A stretch of 41,831 nucleotides of DNA from CAVPRW01 sp046727435 [NCBI: bacterium] (lineage in GTDB: Bacteria; Tectomicrobia; Entotheonellia; J063), in NCBI GenBank assembly GCA_046727435.1, contig JBKPCR010000435.1:1-41831 (forward strand), in the 5' to 3' direction. Of the stretch, positions 1 through 7,464 are shown in pieces. Positions within the stretch are counted from its first letter, which is position 1, and each line of letters opens with the position of its first letter. The notes under the pieces were generated by a model. That model had not been told where the DNA came from. It was given only the letters and a program-made list of their open reading frames with translations, and did no database searches. The position numbers and the translations under genes were made by a program.

Positions 1-516
1 GAGGCCGATGTCGCCGTTGGCGAGCACCTTCGCATCACGGAGGAAATGAGGCAAGCCCCGGAAGTCGAGACCGCTAATCGCTGGGGAAGCCGGGAAGTCG
101 AGATCGTGTCCGTCAAAATGTTCCATACCTCCGGGCAAGAACGGTATGTCTATCAGAGTGGTGATCCGGTGCGAGTGGTCGTCCACTATCGAGTGCATCG
201 CCCTGTGCCCGATACGGTATTTGGCATCGCCCTGATGCGTGGCGATGGTCTCTGGTGCTATGGTACGAATACCGCTGTCGAAGACATTCCCCTCCCGCCT
301 CTGGGGGAGGAGGGAAATGCTGAAGTCCTCCTGGAACGCTTGGATTTCGTGGCCGGAACATACTATCTCGATGTGGCTGTGCATGCGCTGGATGGCTACC
401 CGTATGATTATCACCACGGCCTCTACTCCTTCACCGTGAAATCAGACCTTCAAGAGGTGGGGGTGTGCCGCATCCCCCATTCCTGGGCGATCAAACCGTT
501 GGTCGCCGTGTCGTAA
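1..516 (+). CDS. wzt: Polysaccharide ABC exporter ATPase, C-terminal carbohydrate-binding domain (Wzt-like, 5' partial)
   Basis: The frame is open from base 1 to the TAA at 514-516 (171 residues), so the window cuts the gene and the nucleotide-binding domain lies upstream. What remains matches the Wzt C-terminal beta-sandwich: an entry segment NRWGSREVEIVSV (about residues 26-38), a long run of alternating hydrophobic strands, an FGIALMRGDG turn, a GTNT motif, and the closing AGTYYLDVAVHALDG strand pair. In the Wzt family this domain faces the cytoplasm and reads the non-reducing end of a finished O-antigen chain before export through Wzm. The ATPase half and Wzm cannot be seen. It sits just ahead of gmd and a coiled-coil methyltransferase, as expected for an ABC-dependent O-antigen locus. 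The family call is strong; the exported sugar is unknown. Confidence 0.85.
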   Translation, partial: EADVAVGEHLRITEEMRQAPEVETANRWGSREVEIVSVKMFHTSGQERYVYQSGDPVRVVVHYRVHRPVPDTVFGIALMRGDGLWCYGTNTAVEDIPLPPLGEEGNAEVLLERLDFVAGTYYLDVAVHALDGYPYDYHHGLYSFTVKSDLQEVGVCRIPHSWAIKPLVAVS

Positions 517-596
517 CCGTGATGCACCGCTGATATCCCTAACACACCGCGACAGGCCAGCGGATTGTTTCGCCTCCGTCTGAGTTCGCGTGCAAG

Positions 597-602
597 AGAG
601 GA
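597..602 (+). promoter_or_regulatory. Ribosome binding site deciding the gmd start
   Basis: AGAGGA lies 8 bases before the ATG at 611. An upstream in-frame GTG at 590 would place the Shine-Dalgarno inside the gene and add residues before the family's normal MKRALITG start, so 611 is preferred. Confidence 0.6.
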
Positions 603-610
603 AAGATGGC

Positions 611-1591
611 ATGAAAAGGGCCCTAATTACGGGCATTACAGGGCAAGATGGTTCCTACCTCGCAGAATTCCTTCTGGGAAAAGGCTATGGCGTCTATGGG
701 ATGGTCAGACGGGCCAGCTTTCAGCGCTTTGACCGTATCCAGCACATTCTCGACCGGGTCGAAATCATCGAAGGAGACCTCACCGATCAATCCTCGTTGG
801 ACGACGCCATGAAGACAATCGCTCCCGACGAAGTATATAATCTTGCCTCCCAATCTTTCGTGCCGACCTCCTGGAATCAGCCGGTGTTGACGGCGGATGT
901 GACCGGAACCGGTGTGACACGGATGCTCGAGGCGATTCGGAAACACAAGCCAGACAGCAAATTTTATCAGGCCTCGACGAGTGAAATGTTCGGTAAAGTT
1001 CGCGAGACGCCGCAGAGCGAGATGACACCGTTCCATCCACGTAGCCCCTACGGCGTCGCCAAAATCTATGCCCATTGGATCACAATAAATTTCCGTGAGA
1101 GCTATGATATCTTCGCCTGCTCCGGGATTTGCTTCAACCATGAGTCGCCGCGTCGAGGCCTGGAATTCATCAGTCGCAAAGTCACCGATGGGGTGGCGCG
1201 CATCAAGCTTGGTCTCGCCGATACACTGAAGCTTGGCAACCTGGAGGCGCGACGCGATTGGGGGTTTGCGAAGGACTTCGTGGAGGCGATGTGGTTGATG
1301 CTCCAGCAGGATCAACCGGAGGACTATGTCATCGCCACCGGTGTCAGTCATAGCGTGCAGGACCTTGTCGAAACGGCGTTCAGGTATGTGGGACTGCCGA
1401 TAGAGCCACATGTGGTTGTGGACCCCAAACTTTTCCGACCGGCGGAGGTAGATGTCCTGGTTGGCGATGCATCAAAGGCGAAGGCCAAATTGGGATGGAC
1501 GCCAACCTGCTCCTTCCAGGAGATGATCCACATGATGGTCGAGGCTGATCTGAAGCGGCTTGCAAGTCTGGCGGCATCGCCCCATGAGTGA
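611..1591 (+). CDS. gmd: GDP-mannose 4,6-dehydratase
   Basis: A 326-residue short-chain dehydrogenase that converts GDP-D-mannose to GDP-4-keto-6-deoxy-D-mannose, the branch point to GDP-fucose, GDP-rhamnose, GDP-perosamine and related sugars; it is cytoplasmic. Visible signatures are the N-terminal NADP-binding [13 protein letters not shown], the catalytic STSEMFGKV stretch, the YxxxK pair in [12 protein letters not shown], and the GMD hallmark FNHESPRRG followed by an ISRKVT strand. Length is near the low end for bacterial GMD (about 320-370). It lies between the exporter ATPase and the methyltransferase. No 4-reductase or 4-aminotransferase is visible in the window, so the final 6-deoxysugar cannot be named. 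The family call is strong. Confidence 0.92.
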   Translation: MKRALITGITGQDGSYLAEFLLGKGYGVYGMVRRASFQRFDRIQHILDRVEIIEGDLTDQSSLDDAMKTIAPDEVYNLASQSFVPTSWNQPVLTADVTGTGVTRMLEAIRKHKPDSKFYQASTSEMFGKVRETPQSEMTPFHPRSPYGVAKIYAHWITINFRESYDIFACSGICFNHESPRRGLEFISRKVTDGVARIKLGLADTLKLGNLEARRDWGFAKDFVEAMWLMLQQDQPEDYVIATGVSHSVQDLVETAFRYVGLPIEPHVVVDPKLFRPAEVDVLVGDASKAKAKLGWTPTCSFQEMIHMMVEADLKRLASLAASPHE

Positions 1592-1699
1592 CGGCACAAC
1601 GTTACATTCGCTTCGACCCTATGGATCTTTGCGCATGGATCACGCCAGGCACAAGGAGCAGGGCCGAGGCGGCCAGGAGTGCAGCGTGCCATAGCATGG

Positions 1700-1708
1700 T
1701 GGTATGAT
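1700..1708 (+). promoter_or_regulatory. Possible extended -10 promoter element
   Basis: TGG followed by TATGAT makes an extended -10 match about 50 bases before the methyltransferase start. The hexamer 17 bases further up (TGCAGC) is a poor -35, so this would rely on the extended -10. Weak evidence. Confidence 0.25.
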
Positions 1709-1758
1709 CGCCTGCAACGTCGACAGGGAAAGCGAAGACGCTGTGGCGAGGAGGTCCC

Positions 1759-3045
1759 GTGGAGCATATGTCGGGAGTCGATGTCACAGAGATCATGAGA
1801 CAGGTGCGGGAGCAGGCGGATAAGCAGCGCCAGAAATTCACCTTGGCTAGTTCCGCGAGCCCGCATCGCAACCCGCAAACGCGAGAGGACCTGGGCTTCC
1901 TGCAAAGCAACCAGGATCTGGCTGATCTCCGCTTTAGCTCCCATCGCAAGGTGGTGGGCGAAGTGATCACCTATGCCAAAAAGCTTGTGCATCAACTCTT
2001 GACCCCCGTTCTCGAACGCCAATCAGCTTATAACGCGGTCAATGCCCGGCTGATGAGTTATGTCTGTGACCGGGTGGAGCGCATGGAGGGGCAGGTGGCG
2101 TCGGCGCTGGATGCACTCCGAGCGGAAGAGACAACCTTCCTGGACGCATTGCGAGAGACCGTCATCGGGCAACTGGAAACGCTTCGGCAACAACAAGCCA
2201 GCGCCCTACAGGCCTTGCAGGCAGAGGTCGCGTCTCAGAATCGGGAGCGTCGTGCGCAAGAACGACACATTGCCCTCTTATTGGAGGAAACGCGAAAACA
2301 CCTTTCCGCTCCATTCACCTCAGAGCTGTTGCCGCCGCCGGCCGATACCACAAAGCGCGCGCTGGACGTGTTTTTCGCTGCGTTTGATGAACGCTTTCGT
2401 GGCAGGCGTGAAGAGGTCAAACTTCGCCTCTGCGTCTATCTCCCCATGTTGCAAGAAGCCAAGGTCAAGACGGAGGCGAGTCCTGTGGTCGATCTAGGGT
2501 GCGGCCGTGGGGAGTGGTTGGAATTATTGCAGGAAGAGGGTTTGCAGGCCAGAGGGGTCGATCAGAACCACATCCTGGTGGAAGAGTGCGTCGGCGCTGG
2601 CCTTGACGTGGTGGAAGGCGATCTGCTCACCTACCTCTGCGGCTTGCCCGACCGGTGTATGGGAGCGGTGACAGGTTTCCACATTATGGAACACCTTCCC
2701 TTCGAAACGTTGCTGAAATTGTTCGATGAAACCGTCCGGGTCCTCCGTCCTGGTGGGGTCGCCATTTTTGAAACACCTAATCCACAGAATGTGCTGGTGA
2801 GCACCCTGGAGTTCTACATCGATCCAACACATCGCAGTCCCCTGCCGGGTGCGCTTGTGAAGTTCATCGCCGAGGTCAAAGGCCTCGAGCGGGTCGAGCT
2901 ATTACCTCTCCATCCCTTCCCAGACGCCCATCGTGTACAAGAGGTCGATCTTGAGGTCACCAGACGCTTCAATGAGCTGTTTTATGGGGCCCGGGATTAC
3001 GCGGTGATTGGCTGGAAGGCCGGCGTGAAGAAGCCTGATCGATGA
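1759..3045 (+). CDS. Coiled-coil class I SAM-dependent methyltransferase
   Basis: 428 residues if the GTG at 1759 is used; an in-frame ATG at 1768 is an equal alternative. AGGAGG at 1749-1754 lies 4 bases before the GTG and 13 before the ATG. Residues about 96-184 are heptad-like and rich in Ala, Leu, Glu and Gln (a coiled coil). A class I methyltransferase domain follows, with motif I VVDLGCGRGEW near residue 243, an acidic VDQN end of strand 2, HIMEHLP, and a late ETPNPQN motif. It overlaps the next glycosyltransferase by 4 bases (ATGA), so the two are probably translationally coupled. Coiled coil plus methyltransferase beside a Wzt-like exporter recalls WbdD-type O-antigen chain terminators, but no kinase domain is seen and the order is reversed. 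The methyltransferase call is firm; the capping role is inference. Confidence 0.8.
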   Translation: MEHMSGVDVTEIMRQVREQADKQRQKFTLASSASPHRNPQTREDLGFLQSNQDLADLRFSSHRKVVGEVITYAKKLVHQLLTPVLERQSAYNAVNARLMSYVCDRVERMEGQVASALDALRAEETTFLDALRETVIGQLETLRQQQASALQALQAEVASQNRERRAQERHIALLLEETRKHLSAPFTSELLPPPADTTKRALDVFFAAFDERFRGRREEVKLRLCVYLPMLQEAKVKTEASPVVDLGCGRGEWLELLQEEGLQARGVDQNHILVEECVGAGLDVVEGDLLTYLCGLPDRCMGAVTGFHIMEHLPFETLLKLFDETVRVLRPGGVAIFETPNPQNVLVSTLEFYIDPTHRSPLPGALVKFIAEVKGLERVELLPLHPFPDAHRVQEVDLEVTRRFNELFYGARDYAVIGWKAGVKKPDR

Positions 3046-4094
3046 GGATTGTCATTGCTACGGCTCAGGTGCCGTTTATTCGCGGGGGTGCGGAGATTCT
3101 AGCAGAGGGGCTGCTGCATGCCCTGCGTTCCCAAAGGCATGCGGCAGAGATCGTGGCGATCCCATTCAAATGGTATCCTCCCGAGCGCATTCTGGAACAG
3201 GTATTGGCCTGCCGGCTGCTGGATTTGAGTGAGAGCGGTGGCGCTCCCATCGATCGGGTCATCGGCCTAAAATTTCCCGCCTATTTGATCCCCCACCCGC
3301 ACAAAGTTCTCTGGCTCCTGCACCAATTTCGCACGGCCTACGATCTGTGGGACCATCCCTTTGGTGACCTCGACCGCTATCCGAACGGTCCACAGGTGCG
3401 GGAAGCGATCCAGCGTATCGATCAGAACCTCATTCCGGAAGCCAAAGCTGTCTTTACGATCTCGAGAAATGTCTCCAGTCGTCTCTGGCACTACTGCGGT
3501 ATTGACTCTGTACCGCTCTATCACCCACCGGCGTCCGCCGAGTTGTTCTATGGCGGGCCGGTTGAGGATTATTTTTTCTACCCAAGTCGGCTGGCGTCCC
3601 TCAAGCGTCAAGCCCTCGTGCTGCAAGCGCTGGCCGCCACACGTCGGCCGGTACGCGTCAGGTTCGCGGGTTTGGCCGATGAGGCGCATTATGGCGAAAC
3701 GCTTGAGACGCTGGCGCGGCAGCTCAACGTCGAGCATCGGGTCGAGTGGCTCGGACAGGTGACAGAAGAGGAGAAGCGGGCGCTGTACGCTCACGCCCTG
3801 GGTGTGATCTTTCCACCCGTCGATGAAGATTATGGGTATGTGACCTTGGAAGCGATGTTGGCCGCGAAGCCGCTGATCACCTGTACTGATTCGGGGGCAC
3901 CGCTGGAATTTGTGCAGCACGACGTCACGGGGTTAATTGTCAAGCCCTCCCCGCAGGAGATGGCGATGGCGATGGACCGGCTCTGGGACGAGCGAAGCTG
4001 GGCGTGGGCGATGGGTGAAGCTGGGAAGGAGCGGTACGACAACCTCAACATCTCCTGGGTAGCAGTGGCTGAAAGGCTCGTGGCGTGCGACTGA
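3042..4094 (+). CDS. Glycosyltransferase family 4 (GT-B fold)
   Basis: 350 residues. The N-terminal half starts MRIVIATAQVPFIRGGAE, the glycine-rich acceptor loop of GT4 enzymes. The C-terminal half has the donor-side signature FYPSRLASLKRQ, then WLGQVTEEEK, and an E-x7-E region in VDEDYGYVTLEAML that would bind the nucleotide-sugar phosphates. It should act in the cytoplasm, adding a sugar to a growing lipid-linked glycan. Its ATG overlaps the stop of the upstream methyltransferase, and its end overlaps the next gene by 10 bases, so the three form one tightly coupled unit. Donor and linkage cannot be told from sequence alone. Confidence 0.85.
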   Translation: MRIVIATAQVPFIRGGAEILAEGLLHALRSQRHAAEIVAIPFKWYPPERILEQVLACRLLDLSESGGAPIDRVIGLKFPAYLIPHPHKVLWLLHQFRTAYDLWDHPFGDLDRYPNGPQVREAIQRIDQNLIPEAKAVFTISRNVSSRLWHYCGIDSVPLYHPPASAELFYGGPVEDYFFYPSRLASLKRQALVLQALAATRRPVRVRFAGLADEAHYGETLETLARQLNVEHRVEWLGQVTEEEKRALYAHALGVIFPPVDEDYGYVTLEAMLAAKPLITCTDSGAPLEFVQHDVTGLIVKPSPQEMAMAMDRLWDERSWAWAMGEAGKERYDNLNISWVAVAERLVACD

Positions 4095-6910
4095 ATTGGT
4101 TTTCTCCTTTACCACCTGCGAAGTCGGGCATCGCCGATTACACCAGGCAACTGCTCCCTACGTTGACGGCGGTCGCCGAGGTCGTCCTCTGGACTGACCA
4201 GGAGCATTGGGATCCCGCCGTGGAGGCGTACGCCGAGGTGCAGGCGTATCGACTTCAGGAAATGCCATGGGCGGAGGTCAATCGCGCCACCATGAGCATC
4301 TTCCACATTGGCAACAATCATCGCTTCCATGGACCTATTTGGCAAGTCAGCCAGCGCCATGCGGGGCTTATTGTCCTGCATGACGTGGCCTTACAGCAGT
4401 TTTTCGCTGGACTCTTTCGTGAGCAATGGCATGATCGGATGGGCTACCTGGAATTGATGGAGCGTTATTATGGGGCCACAGGCCGTCAGGATGCCGAGGA
4501 TTTTTGGGCTGGTCGTTTGACGATCGAGTACCTGGCCGAACAATACCGTCTGACGCGGTATGCCATGGACCACGCCTTGGGGGTGCTGGTCCATAGCCAA
4601 CACAGTTTCGATGAGCTAAGACACGATAGCCCCTGCCCACTCAGTTATGCGCCATTGCCCTATCCCATGGCACTACCTGGATCGCGAGGAGTGGGTGGCA
4701 AGGGAAAACCCAACGCCAGCGGGCCCCCCTATCATCTCATCATTTTTGGACATATCAGCGATAATCGCCGCTTGACTTCGATATTGCGGGCACTGGCAGA
4801 CTTCCCCGAACGAGAATGCTTTCGTTTGAATGTCTATGGCGAGCTGTGGGATCAGCAACGTCTGCGTCGTGAGGTCGAAGAACTGGGCATACAAGGCGTG
4901 GTCACACTCCATGGTTTTGTTCCTCATGAAGATCTTGAGGCGGCACTGGCATCGGCCCACCTGGCCATTAATCTGAGGTTTCCCTCGATGGGGGAGGCCT
5001 CGGTGAGCCAACTGCAGATCTGGGACCATGCGCTCCCGAGCCTGGTGACCAAGGTGGGCTGGTATGCGTCACTTCCAGCAGAGACAGTGGCCTTTGTGCG
5101 TCCCGAGCACGAGATCATGGATATTCAGACCCATTTGCAGGCCTTTCTCTGCGATCCCGGGCGCTACGCCCAAATGGGTAAAGATGCGTGCCAGTATTTG
5201 CAGACACACCATACACCTGGGGCGTATGTGCAAGCGATTATCGATGCGCTGAGGAATGCAGAAGCCTTTCGCCCCTCTGCCATAGCGCATGACATGGCCA
5301 GAAGTGTTGGTCAGGAGATGCGGCGATGGACAAACGTCGCGGCCCCAGCTATCGCCTCGTACCTGGGGAGTCAGGTAGTGGGTTTCCGCCCCGATCATGC
5401 TGAGGTCAGGACATCGATTGACGGCCTCAACTATCGGCATCTGGAGGCGCTTAAGTACCTACGGGAGGAGCTGTCGGAGCAGGTCCAAGAGACGCAACGG
5501 CAGCTCGCCAAGGGGCTGCAGGCGATGCGACGCGCGGCATCAGAGCAATGCTACCCGCCCACGTGCGTTCAGACTACTGGAGGCTACAGTCAATCGAGCG
5601 CACCCTCACCCGCGGTGTCTCACATGCCTACGCCTGTCTCGGGGGCGACGTCGGAGGCCGATGGAACACCCCCAGCAGGTGAACCAGCCGCCGCCGTCAA
5701 GGCTGGCGCAGAAGACCCCACCGTGGCTGGATCACGGCCGAAAATTGCTGCGCACGCCGCGGCCGAGTTCGGAGGCAGAAATCCCTACACCCGCGAGGAC
5801 GCTCTGCGTTATCCCTTGAGCCTAGAGGCGCATGACACAGGGTTCCGATACCTGTTCTGTTTCATGGTGATCGCTAAGAGCCTGGGGTTAAGACCAGGAG
5901 CTGAAGTGCTCGATTTTGGCGCCGGATCCTGCTATGTCTCGGAGCTGCTCAATCGCTTTGGCTATAGAACCGTGGCCCTGGACATCGATCCGGAGGTCCT
6001 GGCGATCGGTTGTGAGCGTCTCACATTGGATCCGAGATGTCAGCGTGAGCGTGCCAGATTTGTCACCGGAGACGGGACGCGCTTGCCGTTCAGAGAGGCG
6101 AGCTTCGATGGCATCATCTGCATCAACGCCTTGCATCATATGCTGGACTATCGGGCGACGCTCGCCGAAATGTACCGGGTTTTGAGGGCAGGAGGGCGGG
6201 TGGTTTTTTCAGAACCAGGTGACGAACATTCCAAGAGCCCTGAGTCGATCATGGCTGTGGAGCAATTCGGGGCCGTCGAGAAAGACATCGTCCTGCCGGA
6301 AATCTACCAGTTGGCCAAAGAGATTGGGTTTTCGCGGATGATTTTGAAGCCCTACGTACTGCCGCATTTGGTGGAGTTAGATTATGAGGAGTTCGATCGC
6401 TTCAGAGAGGGGCAGAAAGTTTCGGGAGCGTTCCTGTCCTCCGCAGAAATCGCCGACTTCGTGCGAGGCCAACCATTGTTCTGCCTGGAGAAGAGTGGGA
6501 CGAGGGCGTTAACGAGTGCTAGCGCTCCTGCAGCAACGCTGCGGGCAAAAATCGTCATCAAGGAGTGCCCGAGCCGCGTCAGGCAGGGGCGGACGATGAA
6601 GATTGTGGCACTCTGTGAGAACGTCGGGGAAAGCCTATGGCTGTCGAACCAGAGTGCCTTCGGTGGGTATGTCACATTTGGTGTGAAGCTTCTCACCCCC
6701 GATGGGCGTGTGTTGGAAGAGAGCAGAGGGCGACAGCGGCTAGCCCACGATGTGGCGCCAGGGCACTACGTAGAAGTGGTCTCCGAGGTATCCTTAGAGG
6801 GCTTTAAACCGGGCCGTTACCGTGTGCTCTTTGACATGGTCAACGAGTTGGTCTGCTGGTTCCAGAGCGTGGGGTCTGAAGTCGTCGAACGCTGGATCGA
6901 GATCGTCTGA
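4085..6910 (+). CDS. Multidomain glycosyltransferase-methyltransferase with C-terminal beta-sandwich module
   Basis: 941 residues from a GTG that overlaps the previous gene by 10 bases. The protein opens with the GT4 start MRLNWFSPLPPAKSGIADYT. Residues 1-400 are GT-B, with IFHIGNN, VLHDVALQQF and the donor-side RFPSMGEASVS. A helical segment (about 445-490) and a Pro/Ala/Ser-rich linker (to about 560) follow. Residues 575-790 are a class I methyltransferase: EVLDFGAGSCYVSEL near 605, ALDIDPE, and INALHHMLDY. Residues 817-941 are a beta-rich module with NVGESLWL, a GRYRVLFDM strand and a CWF motif, also found at the ends of four other proteins here. No signal peptide is visible, so it is presumably cytoplasmic. 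It may both extend and methylate the same chain. The domain calls are strong; the coupling of activities is inference. Confidence 0.83.
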   Translation: MRLNWFSPLPPAKSGIADYTRQLLPTLTAVAEVVLWTDQEHWDPAVEAYAEVQAYRLQEMPWAEVNRATMSIFHIGNNHRFHGPIWQVSQRHAGLIVLHDVALQQFFAGLFREQWHDRMGYLELMERYYGATGRQDAEDFWAGRLTIEYLAEQYRLTRYAMDHALGVLVHSQHSFDELRHDSPCPLSYAPLPYPMALPGSRGVGGKGKPNASGPPYHLIIFGHISDNRRLTSILRALADFPERECFRLNVYGELWDQQRLRREVEELGIQGVVTLHGFVPHEDLEAALASAHLAINLRFPSMGEASVSQLQIWDHALPSLVTKVGWYASLPAETVAFVRPEHEIMDIQTHLQAFLCDPGRYAQMGKDACQYLQTHHTPGAYVQAIIDALRNAEAFRPSAIAHDMARSVGQEMRRWTNVAAPAIASYLGSQVVGFRPDHAEVRTSIDGLNYRHLEALKYLREELSEQVQETQRQLAKGLQAMRRAASEQCYPPTCVQTTGGYSQSSAPSPAVSHMPTPVSGATSEADGTPPAGEPAAAVKAGAEDPTVAGSRPKIAAHAAAEFGGRNPYTREDALRYPLSLEAHDTGFRYLFCFMVIAKSLGLRPGAEVLDFGAGSCYVSELLNRFGYRTVALDIDPEVLAIGCERLTLDPRCQRERARFVTGDGTRLPFREASFDGIICINALHHMLDYRATLAEMYRVLRAGGRVVFSEPGDEHSKSPESIMAVEQFGAVEKDIVLPEIYQLAKEIGFSRMILKPYVLPHLVELDYEEFDRFREGQKVSGAFLSSAEIADFVRGQPLFCLEKSGTRALTSASAPAATLRAKIVIKECPSRVRQGRTMKIVALCENVGESLWLSNQSAFGGYVTFGVKLLTPDGRVLEESRGRQRLAHDVAPGHYVEVVSEVSLEGFKPGRYRVLFDMVNELVCWFQSVGSEVVERWIEIV
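6533..6907 (+). other. Shared C-terminal beta module, copy D (in the GT4-methyltransferase fusion)
   Basis: The last 125 residues of the 941-residue protein. Landmarks shared with the other copies are NVGESLWL (against NTGEAIWL), RQRLAHDVAPG (against RERLGYDVFP), FKPGRYRVLFDMVNELVCWF (against VEAGEYTLELGLVSEFLTWF), and a short terminal strand. It is more divergent than the three membrane-protein copies. Confidence 0.7.
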
Positions 6911-7014
6911 GCCAGAAGCAGGGGTCCCGCCCATGTCGTGGGTAAATTCGCATGCATGTGCCTGCAACGTGCCATCGCGATGGGTCCTGCCCCCCCTGGT
7001 CGTTTGGCAGCATT

Positions 7015-7213
7015 GCTGACGACTCCCAAAGTACAAGTGAAGCACCTGAAACCGGATAGACGGTGGACCGTGACCTCACCGTATTGCACTGCACTGATCG
7101 GTGGCATACCTGGGTTGGCATGGTTTAGGCTCGTCTTTGGTCTCTCGATTTTGAATCCGACGTATCTCGGCTGGGTTATGCAGGGGCACGGAGTGGCGCA
7201 TGTGCTGAACTGG
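7015..7213 (+). pseudogene. Truncated copy of the DUF6311-like membrane protein gene
   Basis: These 199 bases align without gaps to 10611-10809, the start of the intact membrane protein gene. I count 37 mismatches by hand (about 81% identity). The frame is preserved and still reads LNPTYLGWVMQG, against LNPTYLGWVMQGDG in the intact copy. Homology stops abruptly at about 7213, next to transposase-derived sequence, so everything past about residue 67 is gone. The frame is open back to 6938, but I do not recognise the extra upstream codons. Confidence 0.85.
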
Positions 7214-7215
7214 TT

Positions 7216-7429
7216 ACGAGCTTTGCAAATTTCCCCGAACTGAAGCACGGGAGAAAGCGGTTGTTCAATGAAGCCATCTATGCATTGAGAACCCGTGGTG
7301 ATTGGACCTTTGCTTGGGAAGACAAATTCAAGCGGGACTGATACGTTTGGACACATGCAGCAACCACATTTTGGCATGAAATCGCTGGCATGCACCTTGA
7401 TCAATGTGAGAGAGTTCTTCGGTGCCTAA
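7216..7429 (+). mobile_element. Insertion sequence remnant: 3' end of a DDE transposase gene, frameshifted
   Basis: Frame one reads ALRTRGDWTFAWEDKFKR and stops at 7343-7345. A second frame continues with HMQQPHFGMKSLACTLINV and ends in REFFGA and a TAA at 7427-7429. Joined, these resemble the C-terminus of DDE transposases of the IS5/IS4-like kind (an ERTFAWxxxFKR helix, then HFGMK and INLR motifs). Only about 70 codons remain, with one frameshift, so it is dead. I see neither terminal inverted repeats nor a target duplication. The exact IS family is uncertain. Confidence 0.6.
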
Positions 7430-7451
7430 AACTCACAACCAGTTCTACACT

Positions 7452-7456
7452 GGGGG
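7452..7456 (+). promoter_or_regulatory. Candidate ribosome binding site for the GTG start at 7465
   Basis: GGGGG lies 8 bases before the GTG at 7465. The longer reading from ATG 7390 would begin inside the transposase remnant, and the ATG at 7486 has no purine-rich site ahead of it. Confidence 0.4.
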
Positions 7457-7464
7457 TAATACTC

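Noticed and set aside
623-1411. Long minus-strand ORF opposite gmd
   Set aside because: The plus-strand gmd has clear catalytic motifs; the minus frame has no family features and is a composition shadow.
7390-7464. ATG 7390 as start of the TMTC-like protein
   Set aside because: The codons overlap the transposase tail read in another frame and have no conserved character; a GTG with an upstream GGGGG fits better.
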